This document shows, piece after piece, positions 30,301-31,518 of a stretch of DNA of 31,518 bases. The stretch comes from an uncultured Faecalibacterium sp. Lineage in GTDB: Bacteria > Bacillota > Clostridia > Oscillospirales > Ruminococcaceae. The notes under the pieces were generated by a model. The model was given only the letters and a program-made list of their open reading frames with translations, ran no database searches and was not told the origin of the DNA. The position numbers were made by a program, and so were the translations under genes. How positions within the stretch are numbered: the stretch's first letter is position 1; each line of letters begins with the position of its first letter. The stretch is taken from assembly GCA_900539945.1 (NCBI GenBank), contig UQDV01000029.1, forward strand, positions 1-31,518, in the 5' to 3' direction.

Positions 30301-31518
30301 TCAGAAGGCACCCTGATAGTATTCCAGCAGGATGCAGCCGGTGCGCAGGACATTGCGCACGGCGGCATCGTCCAGGTCCAGCTGCAGCAGGGTGCGGATG
30401 CGCTGCAGCCGGTACACCAGCGTATTGCGGTGGATGAAAAGCTGCCGGGCCGTGGCATGAAGATTCTGTTCCTGCAGCAGGTAAACGCACAGGGTGTGCA
30501 GCAGGGCGGTGCTGTGGGCCTGGTCGTACTCCTGCAGGCGGCGCAGCATGGGGTGGATGAAGGCCCGGAGGTTGGCGCTCTGGGCGATGGTGCGGACAAA
30601 CACGTCCTGATACAGGGCCGAGGCGCTGCGGCAGCCCGCACCGCAGTGCAAGTCCCGGGCGGTGGCGGCGGCTTCCTGATTGAAGCGCCACACGGTGCCC
30701 AGCTGCAGCAGAGAGGGAAACGGCATGCTCAGGATCACGGTCTGGTCCATGCGCAGGCCCACCACCTGCAATTTTTGCAGCAGCTGTTCCGGCTGGGCAG
30801 CGTCCCCGGTGCCGGGCAGCAGAAGCAGGAAGGCGGTTTCGGTCTGCATGAACCACCCTTCCGGCCACTCGTGGGCCAGCAGAGCCTGTTGATTCGTGCG
30901 GGTGAGCCGGTGCGCCTGCGACAGCGGGATGCTGGCCAGATAGAAGTGCGGGGGCGCTTCCAGCGCCGGGAAGCGGTGCAGCTTTTTCTGCATGGCGCTC
31001 TGCTGGGCAGGCTCACAGAACAGAAGCTCCTGCAAAAAGCGCTCTTCCGGTGCAGCCCGCCAGGCGGTGGGGGCTGCATGCACCAGATAATGCTGCAGCA
31101 GCTCCAGCAGACGCTGGGCTAGGACCTCGTCCTCCGGAGCAAAGGGGTGTTCCAGCTCAATGATCTCCAGCCCGCCGCAGTTGCGGCCATCGTCGGGGGC
31201 GACCACAGGCCCCACCATCCGACGGACGGGGCGGCCGTCCGGCTCGGTGTAAGGTACGGTCTGCAGGCCGGTAAGGTTGCGGGCAGAAAAATTTTCGATC
31301 ATGGCTTCGGCCTGCTTCAGGTCGTGATGCTGAGGCGCTTCGCCCTGCAGGATGCGGTCCCAACTGTCGATGCCGATGGGCTGTTCCGGCTCCATGGCCA
31401 GGGTGCGGAAGCTGCTGTCCACCACCAGCACCGGGTTGCCCAGCTCCTGCCGGGCGGCGGCCAGCAGGTCCTTCAGGCCGCCGGAGAGGCAGGCCTGCTC
31501 CAGACGGTGCAGGCGGCG
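30301..31518 (-). CDS. PucR/CdaR-type transcriptional regulator, 5' end missing
   Basis: The minus-strand frame is open to the window edge, so at least 405 residues are coded and the start is outside. The N-terminal visible part (LAAARQELGNPVLVVDSSFR, then MVGPVVAPD and GGLEIIELEHPF) looks like a PAS/GAF-like sensor domain. The C-terminus is the PucR helix-turn-helix: TLCVYLLQEQNLHATARQLF, then IHRNTLVYRLQRIRTLLQLD. The family includes activators and repressors of purine, sugar and amino-acid use, and the target cannot be told from this window since the downstream neighbour is convergent. GTG 31431 lies inside the domain and is not the true start. Confidence 0.85.
   Translation of the reverse strand, partial: RRLHRLEQACLSGGLKDLLAAARQELGNPVLVVDSSFRTLAMEPEQPIGIDSWDRILQGEAPQHHDLKQAEAMIENFSARNLTGLQTVPYTEPDGRPVRRMVGPVVAPDDGRNCGGLEIIELEHPFAPEDEVLAQRLLELLQHYLVHAAPTAWRAAPEERFLQELLFCEPAQQSAMQKKLHRFPALEAPPHFYLASIPLSQAHRLTRTNQQALLAHEWPEGWFMQTETAFLLLLPGTGDAAQPEQLLQKLQVVGLRMDQTVILSMPFPSLLQLGTVWRFNQEAAATARDLHCGAGCRSASALYQDVFVRTIAQSANLRAFIHPMLRRLQEYDQAHSTALLHTLCVYLLQEQNLHATARQLFIHRNTLVYRLQRIRTLLQLDLDDAAVRNVLRTGCILLEYYQGAF

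Noticed and set aside
1..31518. CRISPR arrays, tRNA, rRNA, SRP RNA, T-box leaders, insertion sequences with transposase
   Set aside because: None was seen on reading both strands; a covariance-model search could still reveal a small RNA missed by eye.

Overview
The window looks like chromosome of a GC-rich Bacillota of the Oscillospiraceae, most like Faecalibacterium or a close relative such as Gemmiger or Subdoligranulum. The grounds are the GC-rich clostridial gene content, the blocks cmk-plsC-ispH/S1 and ylxM-ffh-rpsP-khpA-rimM-trmD, a SAM-I riboswitch before metK, an HPr with Ser46, and strong Shine-Dalgarno sites. No rRNA is present to settle the genus. No prophage, CRISPR array or intact insertion sequence is visible; the accessory signal is small inverted-repeat elements between genes.

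Layout. 1-321 is the 3' end of hemW. 403-5230 holds a BaiN-like flavoprotein, cmk, plsC and an in-frame IspH/ribosomal-S1 fusion, ended by a terminator. 5321-6919 holds a repeat, an unusual GtrA-like membrane protein carrying a sodium-pump decarboxylase motif, a 45-residue membrane peptide, and deoC. 7038-8463 is a promoter, SAM-I riboswitch, terminator and metK. 8808-9950 is a divergent PRPP synthetase. On the minus strand, 10024-12282 encodes a MATE transporter and, upstream of it, a cysteine-synthase-like protein that lacks the PLP lysine. 12410-16821 is the SRP/ribosome-maturation block, ending in a TrmD-GNAT fusion where rplS often follows trmD. 17138-19327 holds HPr and uvrC.

From 19380 to 23599 the minus strand carries a PadR plus HAAS/DUF4097 pair and a polar amino-acid ABC importer, with a 240-bp inverted-repeat element between the ATPase and binding-protein genes. 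23935-27333 holds gpsA, a zinc-dependent phospholipase C-like protein and a UMF1-type MFS transporter. 27472-30228 is an M16C metalloprotease. 30301-31518 is a PucR/CdaR-type regulator on the minus strand, cut by the window end.

Most genes are housekeeping: lipid precursors (plsC, gpsA), isoprenoids (ispH), nucleotide supply (cmk, prs, deoC), SAM supply (metK) feeding methyltransferases such as TrmD, and protein targeting and ribosome maturation. The points most worth following are the GtrA-like protein with the IGGADGPT motif, the pseudoenzyme-like cysteine synthase, the TrmD-GNAT fusion, the internal promoter and ribosome site in front of the S1 half of IspH-S1, the gpsA leader with exchangeable hairpin arms, and three classes of small inverted-repeat element.
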